Below, piece after piece: positions 46,226 through 54,206 of a stretch of DNA of 64,000 bases; position 1 is the stretch's first letter; each line of letters starts with the position of its first letter. A program made the position numbers and the translations under genes. Location of the stretch: NCBI RefSeq assembly GCF_002943565.1, contig NZ_PJCH01000017.1:372001-436000 (forward strand). The letters run 5' to 3'. The notes beneath the pieces were generated by a model, which searched no databases, had not been told where the DNA came from, and was given only the letters and a program-made list of their open reading frames with translations. The DNA is from Hyphococcus luteus. Lineage in GTDB: Bacteria > Pseudomonadota > Alphaproteobacteria > Caulobacterales > Parvularculaceae.

Positions 46226-47017
46226 ATGTCGGAACGCGCGGTGACTGAAATTGCATCGGGAAAGATGAAAGCAGCGCTGGCGCCGGCGCTGGGCGGCGCG
46301 GTCTTGTCGCTCAGCCTTGACGGCCGGCACCTTTTACGCCGCGCGCCCTCGCCCGGCGCCGTCGCCGACCCGCGCGACGCCGCCTGTTATCCTTGCGTTC
46401 CCTGGTTTTCCCGCCTCGCCGGCGGCCTTGATTTCGCCGGACGCCATTACGACCTGGCGCCGACCTTGCCCGCCTGCGATCCGGACCATGCGCTGCACGG
46501 CCATGGCTGGACGAGCCCCTGGGAGGTGACGGCGCAAACCCAGGACCGGCTTGTCTGCGCTTTCGATTATGCGCCGAAACCGCTCGGCTTTCCGTTCCCC
46601 TTCCGCGCGGTTCAGGAATTTACGCTCGCGCCGGCACGTTTTGAAATCGCCCTCTCCGTGACGAATACGGGCGCCGGCCCGATGCCCGCCGGGCTTGGGC
46701 TGCATCCGTTTTTCCCGCGCGGCGGCGACGCCCAGATTGACTTCGGCGGCGAGCGCGTGCGTTTCGCCGGCACAGGCATGGACGACACGCATGAAAACTG
46801 GGGCGGCGCGGCCGAGATCATCAATAACGGCATGCGGCTCGCCATAAATAGCAACGCCCGCTTTCTGCATCTATATTCGCCGGAAAGCGCGGACTTTTTC
46901 TGCGCCGAACCGGTGACCCATTCGCCCGGCGGTTTCGGCGAAAAAGTTCTGGCTCCAGACGAAAAATTGAAACTTTTTTTGAAAATTGAAATTACCTCTC
47001 AAGAGCAAGACTCATAG
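46226..47017 (+). CDS. Aldose 1-epimerase family protein
   Basis: 263 residues with the galactose mutarotase-like fold: CVPWFSRLAGGLDFAGRHYD, HALHGHGWTSPWEV (catalytic His), and GLGLHPFFPRG. It lies ten bases after the propeller protein gene and is probably co-transcribed, which would fit a sugar-related role for both. Typical epimerases are 300-350 residues; the shorter length matches the GalM-related branch in proteobacteria. Confidence 0.85.
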   Translation: MSERAVTEIASGKMKAALAPALGGAVLSLSLDGRHLLRRAPSPGAVADPRDAACYPCVPWFSRLAGGLDFAGRHYDLAPTLPACDPDHALHGHGWTSPWEVTAQTQDRLVCAFDYAPKPLGFPFPFRAVQEFTLAPARFEIALSVTNTGAGPMPAGLGLHPFFPRGGDAQIDFGGERVRFAGTGMDDTHENWGGAAEIINNGMRLAINSNARFLHLYSPESADFFCAEPVTHSPGGFGEKVLAPDEKLKLFLKIEITSQEQDS

Positions 47018-47135
47018 TTAATTTCGGTTGACCGTTTTTCCGTTTGAAAAGACTTTCTGTTTAATCGCCGCACAATCTGAAAGACTGCTTTTCATGGAGA
47101 CCGCCATGCGCAAACTGTGCGCGTAAATTAACAGT

Positions 47136-47145
47136 CTGTATACAG
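47136..47145. promoter_or_regulatory. CTGTATACAG palindrome upstream of the Flp gene
   Basis: Perfect ten-base palindrome 57 bases before the pilin ATG, in a 185-base intergenic region that also holds a six-codon mini-frame (47106-47126). It may be an operator; no known regulator motif was matched. Confidence 0.25.
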
Positions 47146-47202
47146 TCATGTGTAAAATTTGAACTATGTGAAAGAGGCCGCTTTGACGGCCAAGCAGGAC
47201 CC

Positions 47203-47832
47203 ATGCGTATTTTTAATCGTCTTTATAAAGATAAATCCGGCTCGGTGGCTATCGAGTACAGCCTCATCGCCACCCTGATCGCCGTTGCGATTTACGCCGC
47301 GCTTGAAGTGACGGGCGAAACCACGAAGCGGAAATTCGATAATGTCGAGGCGTCGCTCAATGACGAACCGCCAAACGGCCCGGCCGGCGGCGGCGACCCG
47401 CTTGGCGGCGCGACCGGGGGCGGCGGCGGTTCGGGCGGCGGCGGATCCTCGGGGGGCGGCGCGGCTGGCGGCGGATCTTCAGGTGGCGGATCTTCGGGCG
47501 GCGGCGGCGCAACCCCGCCGGCCAATAATGGCGGTTCGGGCGGCGGCGGTTCCGGCAATGGCGGTTCCGGCGGCGGCTCGGGCAATGGCGGCCCCGGCGG
47601 CAACAACGGCAATAACGGAAACAATGGCGGCGGCCATGGCAACAACGGCAATCATGGCGGCGGCAATAACGGCAATCACGGCGGCGGCAATGGCGGCGGT
47701 CCGGGCAATAACGGGAATAACGGAAACAACGGGAATAACGGCAATAATGGAAACAACGGCAATAACAACAATCAGCCAAAGCCGAATTATTGCAGCATCC
47801 CGGTCTTCAGCAATTTCCCCGCCTGCCAATAG
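47203..47832 (+). CDS. Flp/TadA-type pilin with long Gly/Asn-rich extension
   Basis: 209 residues. Residues 1-50 are a type IVb Flp pilin: basic leader, prepilin peptidase site KSG / SVAIEY (cleavage after G13, Glu +5 and Tyr +6), and a hydrophobic helix IEYSLIATLIAVAIYAAL. Flp pilins normally end near 55-75 residues; here a low-complexity Gly/Ser/Asn/His tail (about 55-195) follows, and the protein ends NYCSIPVFSNFPACQ with two Cys that may pair. No tad assembly genes are in the window. A terminator follows. Confidence 0.85.
   Translation: MRIFNRLYKDKSGSVAIEYSLIATLIAVAIYAALEVTGETTKRKFDNVEASLNDEPPNGPAGGGDPLGGATGGGGGSGGGGSSGGGAAGGGSSGGGSSGGGGATPPANNGGSGGGGSGNGGSGGGSGNGGPGGNNGNNGNNGGGHGNNGNHGGGNNGNHGGGNGGGPGNNGNNGNNGNNGNNGNNGNNNNQPKPNYCSIPVFSNFPACQ
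47706..47768. repeat. Nine-base tandem repeats in the pilin tail
   Basis: Repeats of the type AATAACGGG / AATAACGGA / AACAACGGG encode successive NNG units; imperfect copies continue upstream in the Gly-rich part. Such arrays can change length in frame by slippage. Confidence 0.7.
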
Positions 47833-47868
47833 CCTCGCGCAGGCAGCTGCAAACTCCTGATGCAAAAA

Positions 47869-47895
47869 CGCCGGGCCTGAGCCCGGCGTTTTTTT
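47869..47895. terminator. Bidirectional terminator between flp-like gene and clpA
   Basis: Stem CGCCGGGC / GCCCGGCG with a CTGA loop, seven T on the plus side and five A in front, so it works for both the pilin gene and the convergent clpA (stop at 47913). Confidence 0.9.
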
Positions 47896-47912
47896 GCCTG
47901 CTGTTTTAAACG

Positions 47913-50243
47913 CTATTCCATCAAAGCCGGCACATTGGCGTCGCCGCCGCCGTCGCCCGGTTTGTCTCCGCCCTGCTCGTCGGGAAGATATTCGAACGCG
48001 AGTTTCGACTCGTCGTTCTCATCCACCATGACGCGCACGACGCCGCCGTCTTTCAGCGCGCCGAAGAGAATTTCGTCGGCGATGGGCTTCTTCACATGCT
48101 CCTGAATGACGCGGGCGAGCGGGCGGGCGCCCATCTCGTCGTCGAAGCCGCGTTCGGCGAGCCATTTGGTCGCCGCCTCCGTCAGCTCGAAGGTGACGCC
48201 GCGATCGGCAAGCTGGGCTTCAAGCTGCAGGACGAACTTCTCGACGATGCGGTTGATGATCGCCGGCGACAGGCCGGCGAACTCGATGACCGCGTCGAGG
48301 CGGTTGCGGAATTCCGGCGTGAACATCCGCTTGATCGCTTCTTCGGTCTCATCGATCTTTTTGCCGCCCTGGAAACCGATGACGTTTTTCGCCGCATCCT
48401 GGGCGCCCGCATTGGTGGTCATGATGACGATCACATTGCGGAAATCGACCTTGCGGCCGTTGGCGTCGGTAAGCTGGCCGTTGTCCATCACCTGGAGGAG
48501 AATGTTGAAGATCTCCGGATGCGCCTTCTCGATTTCGTCGAGCAGGAGGACGCAATGGGGATGCTGGTCGATGGCGTCGGTCAGAAGACCGCCCTGATCG
48601 AAGCCGACATAGCCCGGCGGCGCGCCGATGAGGCGCGAGACCGTGTGCCGCTCCATATATTCGGACATGTCGAAGCGCACGAGCTCGACGCCCATGACCA
48701 TGCCGAGCTGCTTGGCGACTTCGGTTTTGCCGACGCCCGTGGGCCCGGCGAAGAGATATGAACCGATAGGCTTGTTGGGTTCGCGCAGCCCCGCACGGCT
48801 CAGCTTGATCGCCGCGGCGAGCTGATCGATCGCCTTGTCCTGACCGAAGACGACCCGGCGCAGATCTTCGCCCAGCTTGGCGAGCCGTTCGGTATCCGAC
48901 TTGGAAACGGATTTCGGCGGGATGCGCGCCATCTTGGCGATCACTTCCTCGATCTGGGCTTCGTCGATGGTTTCCACGCGCTTGTCGGCGGGGAACAGCA
49001 TCTGCCGCGCGCCCGCCTCGTCGATGACGTCGATGGCCTTATCGGGCAGCTTGCGGTCGGTCATGTATTTCGACGACAGCTCCGCCGCCGCGATGATCGC
49101 ATCGTCGGTGTATTTCAGCTTGTGATGCTCCTCGAAATAAGGCTTCAGCCCCATGAGAATCTTCACCGTGTCGTCTTTCGACGGCTCGACAACGTCGATC
49201 TTCTGGAAGCGGCGGGCGAGCGCCCGGTCCTTTTCGAAATGCTGACGGTATTCCTTGTAGGTGGTCGAACCCATGCAGCGCAGCGCGCCGGATTGCAGCG
49301 CGGGCTTTAAAAGATTCGACGCATCCATGGCGCCGCCGGACGTCGCCCCGGCGCCGATAACCGTGTGGATCTCGTCGATGAAGAGGATCGCGTCCTCATG
49401 GTCTTCGAGTTCTTTCAGCACCGCCTTGATGCGCTCTTCGAAATCGCCGCGATAGCGCGTGCCGGCGAGGAGCGCGCCCATGTCGAGCGCATAGATGGTG
49501 GAGTTCGCCAGAACCTCAGGCACTTCTTCGTCGACGATCTTGCGCGCAAGGCCTTCGGCGATGGCGGTCTTGCCGACGCCGGGATCGCCGACCAGGAGCG
49601 GATTGTTCTTGCGCCGGCGGCACAGGACCTGGATCGAGCGCTCGACTTCCGGCTCGCGGCCGATCAGGGGATCGATCTTGCCGGAGCGGGCCTTGGCGTT
49701 CAAATCGACGCAATAGGCCTCAAGCGCGCTTTCCTGCTTGCCGCCCTGCGCGGCTTCGGCTTCTTCATTGGCACCGCGGGGCGAGCGCGGCTGGCTTTCG
49801 CCGGGCCGCTTGGCGATGCCGTGGGAAATGTAATTCACCGCATCGAAACGGCTCATGTCCTGCGCCTGCAGGAAATGCGCGGCGTGGGATTCGCGCTCGG
49901 CGAAGAGCGCGACGAGCACATTGGCGCCGGTCACTTCCTCGCGGCCCGAAGACTGAACATGGATGACCGCGCGCTGGATCACCCGCTGGAAGCTCGGCGT
50001 CGGTTTCGCCTGTTCGCCGTTTTCCAGCTTCAGATTGGCGAGATCGTTTTCGATGAATTCGTAAAGCTGGCGGCGAAGGAGTTCGATATCCACATTGCAG
50101 GCGCGCAAGACGGCCGCCGCATCGCGGTCGTCGGTAAGCGCCAGAAGAAGGTGTTCGAGCGTCGCCAGTTCGTGATCGCGCTCCGTCGCCAGCGCAATCG
50201 CGCTGTGCAGGGCTTCGTCTAAAGTTCTACTGAAGGACGCCAT
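47913..50243 (-). CDS. clpA: ATP-dependent Clp protease ATP-binding subunit ClpA
   Basis: 776 residues from the ATG at 50243. Clp N-domain (about 1-145, [20 protein letters not shown]), D1 AAA domain with Walker [14 protein letters not shown] and [12 protein letters not shown] Walker B, and D2 with [13 protein letters not shown]. The short middle region without the long ClpB coiled coil identifies ClpA. Delivers substrates to ClpP (gene not here). The clpS gene lies directly upstream on the same strand with a five-base gap. Confidence 0.96.
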   Translation of the reverse strand: MASFSRTLDEALHSAIALATERDHELATLEHLLLALTDDRDAAAVLRACNVDIELLRRQLYEFIENDLANLKLENGEQAKPTPSFQRVIQRAVIHVQSSGREEVTGANVLVALFAERESHAAHFLQAQDMSRFDAVNYISHGIAKRPGESQPRSPRGANEEAEAAQGGKQESALEAYCVDLNAKARSGKIDPLIGREPEVERSIQVLCRRRKNNPLLVGDPGVGKTAIAEGLARKIVDEEVPEVLANSTIYALDMGALLAGTRYRGDFEERIKAVLKELEDHEDAILFIDEIHTVIGAGATSGGAMDASNLLKPALQSGALRCMGSTTYKEYRQHFEKDRALARRFQKIDVVEPSKDDTVKILMGLKPYFEEHHKLKYTDDAIIAAAELSSKYMTDRKLPDKAIDVIDEAGARQMLFPADKRVETIDEAQIEEVIAKMARIPPKSVSKSDTERLAKLGEDLRRVVFGQDKAIDQLAAAIKLSRAGLREPNKPIGSYLFAGPTGVGKTEVAKQLGMVMGVELVRFDMSEYMERHTVSRLIGAPPGYVGFDQGGLLTDAIDQHPHCVLLLDEIEKAHPEIFNILLQVMDNGQLTDANGRKVDFRNVIVIMTTNAGAQDAAKNVIGFQGGKKIDETEEAIKRMFTPEFRNRLDAVIEFAGLSPAIINRIVEKFVLQLEAQLADRGVTFELTEAATKWLAERGFDDEMGARPLARVIQEHVKKPIADEILFGALKDGGVVRVMVDENDESKLAFEYLPDEQGGDKPGDGGGDANVPALME

Positions 50244-50248
50244 GGAGC

Positions 50249-50590
50249 CTACTCCCGTTCCATCGTGCATTGCAGCGGATGCTGGTTGCGCCGCGACAGC
50301 TCCATCACCTGCGCCACCTTGGTCTCCGCAATTTCATATGTATAGACGCCGCAAACGCCCACCCCGGACTGATGGACGTGCAGCATGATCCGCACCGCCT
50401 CTTCCGGGTCTTTCTTGAACACGGCCTGAAGCAGCCACACGACGAATTCCTGCGGCGTGTAGTCGTCATTCAGGAGAAGCACCTTGTAGAGCGAAGGCCG
50501 TTTGGTCTTCGGCGCAGTCTTCGAAACGACGCCGACGCCCTGCCCCGGGCCGGTTCCGCCTTCCTGATCCTGATCGTTGTCTTCAGCCAT
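50249..50590 (-). CDS. clpS: ClpA adaptor ClpS
   Basis: 113 residues. Disordered N-terminal 30 residues, then the conserved core [19 protein letters not shown], hydrophobic pocket region and [21 protein letters not shown], which binds N-degron residues. Recruits N-end rule substrates to ClpAP. Located directly upstream of clpA, the normal alphaproteobacterial arrangement. Confidence 0.96.
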   Translation of the reverse strand: MAEDNDQDQEGGTGPGQGVGVVSKTAPKTKRPSLYKVLLLNDDYTPQEFVVWLLQAVFKKDPEEAVRIMLHVHQSGVGVCGVYTYEIAETKVAQVMELSRRNQHPLQCTMERE

Positions 50591-50731
50591 AGTCCTTCAG
50601 TTTCTGCATTGCGCTGGCGCTTTGCAACCGCAAAACACCGCCTCGATTAGTAGATAAGTAGTCGGCCCGGGTTGAAAAGACGCAAATTTTCTGCGGGCCG
50701 GTAAACTTAATGTTCCCACAGCGCACGAATC

Positions 50732-50764
50732 GAATGGGCCCGGCGATACGCACCGGGCCCATTC
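50732..50764 (-). terminator. Hairpin downstream of the phasin gene
   Basis: Twelve-base stem GAATGGGCCCGG / CCGGGCCCATTC with a nine-base loop, 35 bases after the phasin stop. No U-run follows, so it may be a transcript-stabilising hairpin or a rho-aided terminator rather than an intrinsic one. Confidence 0.5.
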
Positions 50765-50798
50765 ACGCAACAGGCACTAAAAACGGGTGTTTCAGGTC

Positions 50799-51242
50799 TT
50801 ACGGACGGTAAGACTGAATTTTTTCGACAAGCTCGGTGTAACGCGCCGTCAGGGGCTCCGTCGCATCTTTCGCCGTCGACGCGCAAATATCGGCCACCTT
50901 GTTGATTTGGCCGAGATTTTTCTCAACCGACGTCTTCATGAAATCGCTGTTGAGCTCGAGGGCTTCCTGCAGCGTTTTCGCCGAGGTGGCGGCTTTGGCG
51001 TTCGAGACCGTGTCTTCAAACGCGGCCTTGGAAAAGGCCGTGCTTTCGCTCGTCAGCTTCTCAAAGCCTTTGGCGAACGCGCCGGCCGAGGCCATCAGGG
51101 CATTCAGCGATTCTTTCTGGAAATCCGCGAAGGACGTCATGCCTTCGGCGAATTTTTCATACCCTTCCTTGAAGGTGTCCGGGCTGAAGGCCGTCATGTC
51201 GAAGGCTTCAGCGCCAGTGGCGGTTTTCTTGGCTGCGGCCAT
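50799..51242 (-). CDS. Phasin family protein
   Basis: 147 residues from the ATG at 51242, which has GGGAG six bases upstream; another ATG two codons earlier is too close to that site. Ala/Lys/Phe-rich amphipathic helices (YEKFAEGMTSFADFQKESLN, ETVSNAKAATSAKTLQEALE-like pattern) match Phasin_2, proteins that coat polyhydroxyalkanoate granules. The presence of PHA synthesis in this organism is implied, but no phaC is in the window. Confidence 0.88.
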   Translation of the reverse strand: MAAAKKTATGAEAFDMTAFSPDTFKEGYEKFAEGMTSFADFQKESLNALMASAGAFAKGFEKLTSESTAFSKAAFEDTVSNAKAATSAKTLQEALELNSDFMKTSVEKNLGQINKVADICASTAKDATEPLTARYTELVEKIQSYRP

Positions 51243-51310
51243 CTTCATCTCCCTGCGATTCTTATCGCTAAGCTATTGAAATAAATGGTGCTCTATACAC
51301 AAGAGCGCCT

Positions 51311-51375
51311 TTTGTGCAGTGCAACATATGGACGGTTGCGCCCTTCGTCAAGGGAAATTTTGCTGCAGCGCACAA
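51311..51375. promoter_or_regulatory. Two TGC-rich dyads upstream of the phasin gene (possible PhaR sites)
   Basis: TTTGTGCAGTGCAAC (51311-51325) and TTGCTGCAGCGCACAA (51360-51375). Both contain TGC/GCA half-sites around a CAG or GCAG centre like the PhaR targets known near phaP genes. They lie 70-130 bases from the phasin start in the 383-base region shared with the carboxypeptidase gene, which otherwise shows only a TTAA-N7-TTTACC (CtrA-like) site at 51408-51424. Confidence 0.45.
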
Positions 51376-51625
51376 TTTTTATTTCGGCTATAACAGTAAA
51401 ACTTTCGTTAACGGTCCGTTTACCGCGATCGCCGATCCTTTGTGCCGCCGCGAGACATGAAAACCGGCGAGCGGCACGGCGTTTGCTCCTGTCGGACAGG
51501 CGTCTTCCGGCGGCGGAAGGCGACTGGCCTTGCAAGGGGCGAGAGGGCGATCTGAACGCCGATTTTTTGCGGGGGCGCGTCTTCCGAATATTGAAAACGG
51601 CTTGGGAATGGGCGAGGCTCGTTAA

Positions 51626-53050
51626 ATGGTCATGGCGTTTCGTAGCGTAACAGTTCTAACGCTTGCGGTGCTCGCAGCGTTCCTTTTTGCGCCACAGGCG
51701 TCCGCAAATTCCAAATACGCCGCTTATGTAATGCACGCCGATACGGGCGATGTGTTTTTCGACCGCTATTCCACCGGCCGGCGTTATCCCGCTTCGTTAA
51801 CCAAGATGATGACGCTCTATCTCCTCTTTGAGGAGCTGGAAGCCGGACGCATGACGCTGGATTCGAAGATTCACGTCTCGGCCCACGCCGCCGGCCAGCC
51901 GCCGTCGAAGCTTGGCATATCCGCCGGCTCGACCATCGATGTGGACACCGCGATCAAGGCGCTGGTCGTCAAATCCGCCAATGACGTGGCCGCGGCGGTC
52001 GCCGAAGAAATTTCCGGCTCGGAATGGCGCTTCGCCAGGAAGATGACGGACAAAGCGCGCGAACTCAGCATGTGGCGCACGACGTTCCGCAACGCCTCGG
52101 GTCTCCCGAATTCGAAGCAGGTTACGACGGCGCGGGACATGGCGGTTCTCGGACGGCGCATCATCCAGGATTTCCCACAATATTTTCATTATTTCGCGGT
52201 CGAGAGCTTCTCCTGGAACGACCGGACCTACCGCACGCATAATGCGCTGGTGAAAACCTTTGACGGCGCGGACGGGCTCAAAACCGGCTATACGCGCCGC
52301 TCCGGCTTTAATCTCGTCACCACGGCGGACCGCGACGGCAACCGGCTGATCGGCGTCGTTCTTGGCGGGCGCTCCTCGCGCACCCGCGACGCGCATATGC
52401 GCAAGATCCTCAATGAGGCCTTCGCCGAGATCGACAAGAAACCGACCCTTGTCGCCGCGCTCTACCGCAAAAAGCCGAGCCCGCGCCTGAAGCCGACGCT
52501 CGTCGCCGCGCGCGCCGCAGAACACGCCGCGCCGACGGTCGCCGGCAATGACGCCATGCGCGCCGAGATCATGACCGCCGCCGCCACTCTCGGCGAGAAC
52601 AAAAAAGCAGGCGATCCGACCGACAGCATCGGCGCTCTGATCGCGCAGGCCGATCCGGACGATTTCAACGAATTCGAGCGCACCCGCCTCGCCTCGGTCG
52701 ACGCCCATGGCGAGCTCATCGGCCAGGGCGATACGGACAGCTTCGCCGATTACAACTGGAGCATTCAGATCGGCGCCTATTCCACCAAGGAGATGGCGCA
52801 GCACGAGCTTGAAGACGCCGTCGCCAAGGCGGGCATGAGCGATCGCGAACGCATGGTCATGCCGACGCCTATGGACGAAGGCAAAACCCTTTATCGCGCG
52901 CGCATCATCCGGCTTTCGGAAATCGAAGCCGCCGCCGGCTGCGAGACCCTGAAAGACAAGAAGGTCTCCTGTTTCATCATCTCCGACGGGGACGGCGCAA
53001 CGGAGACCGCGAAAAAAGGCGCCGCGACGGCCAACGCCAATGGGCGCTAA
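51626..53050 (+). CDS. D-alanyl-D-alanine carboxypeptidase (S11) with SPOR domain
   Basis: 474 residues. Signal peptide about 1-28. Serine-peptidase S11 motifs SLTK (S57, K60), SAN (117-119) and KTG (219-221) trim D-Ala from peptidoglycan. A linker of about 100 residues leads to a C-terminal SPOR domain (about 375-455, WSIQIGAYSTKEMAQHELE) that binds denuded glycan at division sites. GAGG lies nine bases before the ATG. The stop overlaps the convergent phytase gene by four bases. Confidence 0.93.
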   Translation: MVMAFRSVTVLTLAVLAAFLFAPQASANSKYAAYVMHADTGDVFFDRYSTGRRYPASLTKMMTLYLLFEELEAGRMTLDSKIHVSAHAAGQPPSKLGISAGSTIDVDTAIKALVVKSANDVAAAVAEEISGSEWRFARKMTDKARELSMWRTTFRNASGLPNSKQVTTARDMAVLGRRIIQDFPQYFHYFAVESFSWNDRTYRTHNALVKTFDGADGLKTGYTRRSGFNLVTTADRDGNRLIGVVLGGRSSRTRDAHMRKILNEAFAEIDKKPTLVAALYRKKPSPRLKPTLVAARAAEHAAPTVAGNDAMRAEIMTAAATLGENKKAGDPTDSIGALIAQADPDDFNEFERTRLASVDAHGELIGQGDTDSFADYNWSIQIGAYSTKEMAQHELEDAVAKAGMSDRERMVMPTPMDEGKTLYRARIIRLSEIEAAAGCETLKDKKVSCFIISDGDGATETAKKGAATANANGR

Positions 53051-54099
53051 TTCGCCGCGCCAGCCTCCAATCCGGATTCCGCCGTTTCGATCAGCGTGCC
53101 GATCTCGCGCCAGTCGACAATCTTGAAATTCTGCGCCGATCCTTTGGGATCGTTGAATCCGTCCTGGGCGATGAAGACGCCTTCAGGAAAATCCGGACCA
53201 AGATCAGCGGACACCGCCTCGACGCCGTCGGTCTCTTCCGACCCGTCAATTGTTTCGCCCGGCGTGACGGCGAAGCGCGTCACGAAAGCGTTGTCGCCTT
53301 CGCGCGTGTAAACGGCGTATGAGTTGTTGCCCTGCGAAGAGGCAATGAGATAGCCGGTCCCCGGCCCCGTCTTGTAAAGCGCAAGCCCTTCCACATCCGC
53401 AGCGACGCCGCTTGCCCCGCCGACTTCGTCGATGAACGAGAGCGCGGAAAACCCGCCGCCGTCGAAAGCCGCTTTCCAGACGCCTGTCTCTTCCTCGCCG
53501 ATATAGAGGACGCCCGCTTCATCGTCGAAGACGCAGCCTTCAAGCTGACTTTCAAGTTTCATCCGCGCGGCCTCGGCGCCTCCGCCCGGGCCCGCCAGCC
53601 GGTAAGCGATGAGATCGCCGGTCTTGTAAGCGACAAAGGCGAAGACATCCCCGCCCTGCGCGCCCAGGCAAAGCCCGTAGGGTTCATCCAGCAATGACGG
53701 AAAGGCCCCGCTTTCGGCGACCGCGCCGTCTTCTTCGATGGTGAAGAGGGTAACCGTATTGTCGGTGCGGTTCGAGGCGGCGGCGATGTCGCCGGTCCAG
53801 CCGTCAAGGCTCACATTCTGGCGCAGGTCCACATTGTTGAGCTTGCCCGCAGGCAGGAACTGAACCACCGCGCCTTTAAGATCGTAAACGTAAAGCCCCG
53901 CCCGTTTATCGGTGCCGAGAATGAGGCTCTCTGCTGTGTCTCCCACATTCACCCAGACCGCCGGGTCGTCCGCCGCGTCGCCCGCAGAGTTCACCGGCGC
54001 GGTTTCGCCCGCCGCATGGACAGAGGGCGCCGAAGGCCCCGCGGAAATGCAGCCGGCGGCGAGCGGCAAAAGCGCGGCGGCGGAAAATTTCAGTCTCAT
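53047..54099 (-). CDS. Beta-propeller phytase (3-phytase type)
   Basis: 350 residues from the ATG at 54099, which has GAGGG six bases upstream. Signal sequence with a possible lipobox (LAAGC, Cys about 18). Beta-propeller phytase motifs: DDPAVWVN, LILGTDKRAGLYVYDLKG, NNVDLRQN, and EGCVFDDEAGVLYIGEEETG (in part), FIAQDGFNDP. Releases phosphate from phytate, Ca-dependent. It follows the TonB-dependent receptor after 107 bases on the same strand, probably one transcript. Confidence 0.92.
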   Translation of the reverse strand: MRLKFSAAALLPLAAGCISAGPSAPSVHAAGETAPVNSAGDAADDPAVWVNVGDTAESLILGTDKRAGLYVYDLKGAVVQFLPAGKLNNVDLRQNVSLDGWTGDIAAASNRTDNTVTLFTIEEDGAVAESGAFPSLLDEPYGLCLGAQGGDVFAFVAYKTGDLIAYRLAGPGGGAEAARMKLESQLEGCVFDDEAGVLYIGEEETGVWKAAFDGGGFSALSFIDEVGGASGVAADVEGLALYKTGPGTGYLIASSQGNNSYAVYTREGDNAFVTRFAVTPGETIDGSEETDGVEAVSADLGPDFPEGVFIAQDGFNDPKGSAQNFKIVDWREIGTLIETAESGLEAGAAN

Positions 54100-54206
54100 G
54101 AAAACCCTCTTTTCAAATAAAACAGCGGCGGACAATCTACGCGTCCGCCGCCGCTACACAACAAACATCCTCTTTCGCCTACTTTCGCGAAACGCAGAGG
54201 AACTCT

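Noticed and set aside
47706-47768. CRISPR-like array
   Set aside because: The repeats are nine-base coding tandem repeats in frame with a pilin tail, with no spacers or cas genes.
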